From assembly GCA_963760965.1 (NCBI GenBank), contig CAVXEW010000008.1:62001-126000 (forward strand): DNA of 64,000 nucleotides, read 5' to 3'. The notes under the pieces are model-generated. The model was not told the origin of the DNA and ran no database searches. It worked only from the letters and a program-made list of their open reading frames with translations. Position 1 is the first letter of the stretch. Every line of letters starts with the position of its first letter. This document shows positions 62,923 to 64,000 of the stretch, one piece after another. Position numbers and translations under genes: made by a program. The stretch comes from Pararhizobium_B sp963760965. Its GTDB lineage: Bacteria; Pseudomonadota; Alphaproteobacteria; Rhizobiales; Rhizobiaceae.

Positions 62923-64000
62923 ATGAGACTGTCCTATCTCGCGAGCGTCTGCGGCGCTGCAATTCTGGCAACCGCGGGTGCTGCATCGGCGGCCGGCATA
63001 TCGAACGACGTCGTCAAGATCGGCGTTCTCGCCGACATGTCCGGCGTCTACTCCACGAGCTTCAGCGGCCAGGGAGCCGTCGACGCGGTCAAGATGGCGG
63101 TAAAGGACTTCGGCGGCACGGTTCTCGGCAAGAAGATCGAGGTCATCTCCGCAGACCACCAGAACAAGGCCGACGTCGCGTCTGCGACCGCACGCCAGTG
63201 GATCGACGAGGACCACGTCGACATGATCACCGATCTCACCAACTCGGCCGTCGCACTCGCGGTCCAGAAGGTGGCGTCCGACAAGCATACGATCACAATG
63301 GCGACAGGTGCCGCCAGCGCCGACCTGACCGGCAAGGATTGCACCAAGTACGGCATCCATTACGGCTACGACACCCACGCCCTGTCGGTTGGAACGGGCA
63401 CGGCCGTGGTCAAGAACGGTGGCGACAGCTGGTATTTCCTTACCGCCGACTACACATTCGGTCACAAGCTCGAGCAGGACACCGCAGACGTCGTCAAGAA
63501 GCTTGGCGGCAAGGTTCTGGGCGAATCGCGCGTGCCGCTCGCCAGCACCGACTTCTCCTCATACCTGTTGCAGGCCCAGTCTTCGGGCGCCAAGGTCATC
63601 GGCCTGGCCAATGCCGGCGGCGACACGGTGAACTCGATCAAGCAGGCGCATGAGTTCGGCATCACCCAGGCAGGCCAGCAGCTCGCCGGCCTGCTCGTCA
63701 CCATTTCGGACGTGAAGAGCATCGGCGTCGACGTCGCGAAGGGCCTCAGCTTCACGTCGGGCTGGTACTGGAACATGGACAAGGACTCCCGTGAATGGGA
63801 GCAGCGCTACGAGAAGTTCTCGAACGGTGCGGCACCCACCTTCCCGCACGCAGCCGACTATTCGCTGACCATCGCTTACCTCAACGCGATCAAGGCGGCC
63901 GGCACCGACGACCCCGATGCCGTGCGCGAACAGCTTGGCAAGATGAAGATCGACGATTTCTTCGCCAAGGGCGGCACCATCCGTCAGGACGGCCTGCTGC
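62923..64000 (+). CDS. Branched-chain-type ABC transporter binding protein, 5' part
   Basis: At least 359 codons, cut by the right edge. Signal peptide (LASVCGAAILATAGAASAAG) then the type I periplasmic-binding fold of the LivJ/LivK family: VVKIGVLADMSGVYSTSFSG at the N-terminus, DHVDMITDLTNSAVALAVQK, YFLTADYTFGHKLEQD and AKVIGLANAGGDTVNSIKQA. Ligand may be an amino acid, amide or small acid, judged from family only. GGGAGG precedes ATG 62923 at ideal distance. It follows the IclR gene by 148 bp; permease and ATPase genes are presumably outside. Confidence 0.92.
   Translation, partial: MRLSYLASVCGAAILATAGAASAAGISNDVVKIGVLADMSGVYSTSFSGQGAVDAVKMAVKDFGGTVLGKKIEVISADHQNKADVASATARQWIDEDHVDMITDLTNSAVALAVQKVASDKHTITMATGAASADLTGKDCTKYGIHYGYDTHALSVGTGTAVVKNGGDSWYFLTADYTFGHKLEQDTADVVKKLGGKVLGESRVPLASTDFSSYLLQAQSSGAKVIGLANAGGDTVNSIKQAHEFGITQAGQQLAGLLVTISDVKSIGVDVAKGLSFTSGWYWNMDKDSREWEQRYEKFSNGAAPTFPHAADYSLTIAYLNAIKAAGTDDPDAVREQLGKMKIDDFFAKGGTIRQDGLL

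Noticed and set aside
1..64000. CRISPR arrays, rRNA genes, phage blocks, origin
   Set aside because: No regularly spaced repeats, rRNA or phage structural genes, or origin-type repeats seen in the window.

Overview
The window is a 64 kb piece of a GC-rich alphaproteobacterial chromosome. It is almost certainly Hyphomicrobiales (Rhizobiales), close to Rhizobiaceae. I base this on gene order and families: tsaD-gpsA next to hemC-hemD-(mitofilin-like)-hemY, ftsK-lolA-xth, an IalB protein, a CenR-like response regulator, a CtrA-type box in front of ftsK, and an intergenic RNA with three CCUCCUCC hairpin loops like the rhizobial ar14/NfeR1 family. It is mostly ordinary core genome; the only clearly accessory patch is a small decayed islet between amtB and ftsK.

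Layout. 1-6 kb: 3' end of folD, an XRE regulator with an unknown C-terminal domain, an SbmA/BacA-like ABC exporter, a secreted unknown protein, the candidate sRNA and an MFS transporter. 6-14 kb: typA, then a four-gene run of intracellular GH15 glucoamylase, gnd, zwf and a ROK/polyphosphate-type glucokinase, which together would turn maltodextrin or glycogen into glucose, glucose-6-phosphate and then the oxidative pentose-phosphate pathway. 14-22.5 kb: M3 peptidase, tRNA-Gly(GCC), a ProX/YbaK deacylase, a thioredoxin-TPR co-chaperone, a Lon-domain protein, Trm112, an autoregulated MarR-GNAT protein, a UbiH-type hydroxylase and tesB. 22.7-24.5 kb: glnK-amtB behind a sigma-54-like promoter. 24.5-25.6 kb: degraded IS256-type transposase, a possible ATPase stub and tandem palindromes. 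25.7-32 kb: ftsK-lolA-xth, a cyclic-nucleotide domain protein, a CenR-like regulator, an L,D-transpeptidase. 32-41.6 kb: methyltransferase, EVE protein, gpsA, tsaD (minus strand) and divergent hemC-hemD-mitofilin-hemY, terB, GATase. 41.6-50.3 kb: MFS, yggT-yggU, ppa, GNAT, FAD oxidoreductase, D-amino-acid aminotransferase, an LTXXQ periplasmic protein convergent with a two-component pair. 51-55.4 kb: pstSCAB, without phoU or phoB in view, then an ECF sigma factor with no adjacent anti-sigma. 55.7-64 kb: ialB, rlmN, a small membrane protein, LysE exporter, argG, and a UxaA-type dehydratase divergent from an IclR regulator that is followed by the start of a branched-chain-type ABC binding protein.

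A general warning for any user: eleven reading-frame breaks occur in conserved genes, several of them normally essential (trxA-like x3, ftsK x2, lolA, gpsA, tsaD, hemC, a GNAT gene, argG). Every one is repaired by removing exactly one base, so all are +1 insertions. This looks like uncorrected sequencing error, not gene decay, and it creates false long fusions (tsaD-gpsA, hemC-hemD) that I have split.

The most interesting signals are non-coding: the three-hairpin anti-Shine-Dalgarno sRNA with a strongly palindromic upstream region, the apparently leaderless MarR-GNAT gene whose promoter, start codon and 16-bp-arm operator overlap, and the nested tandem palindromes in the islet before ftsK.
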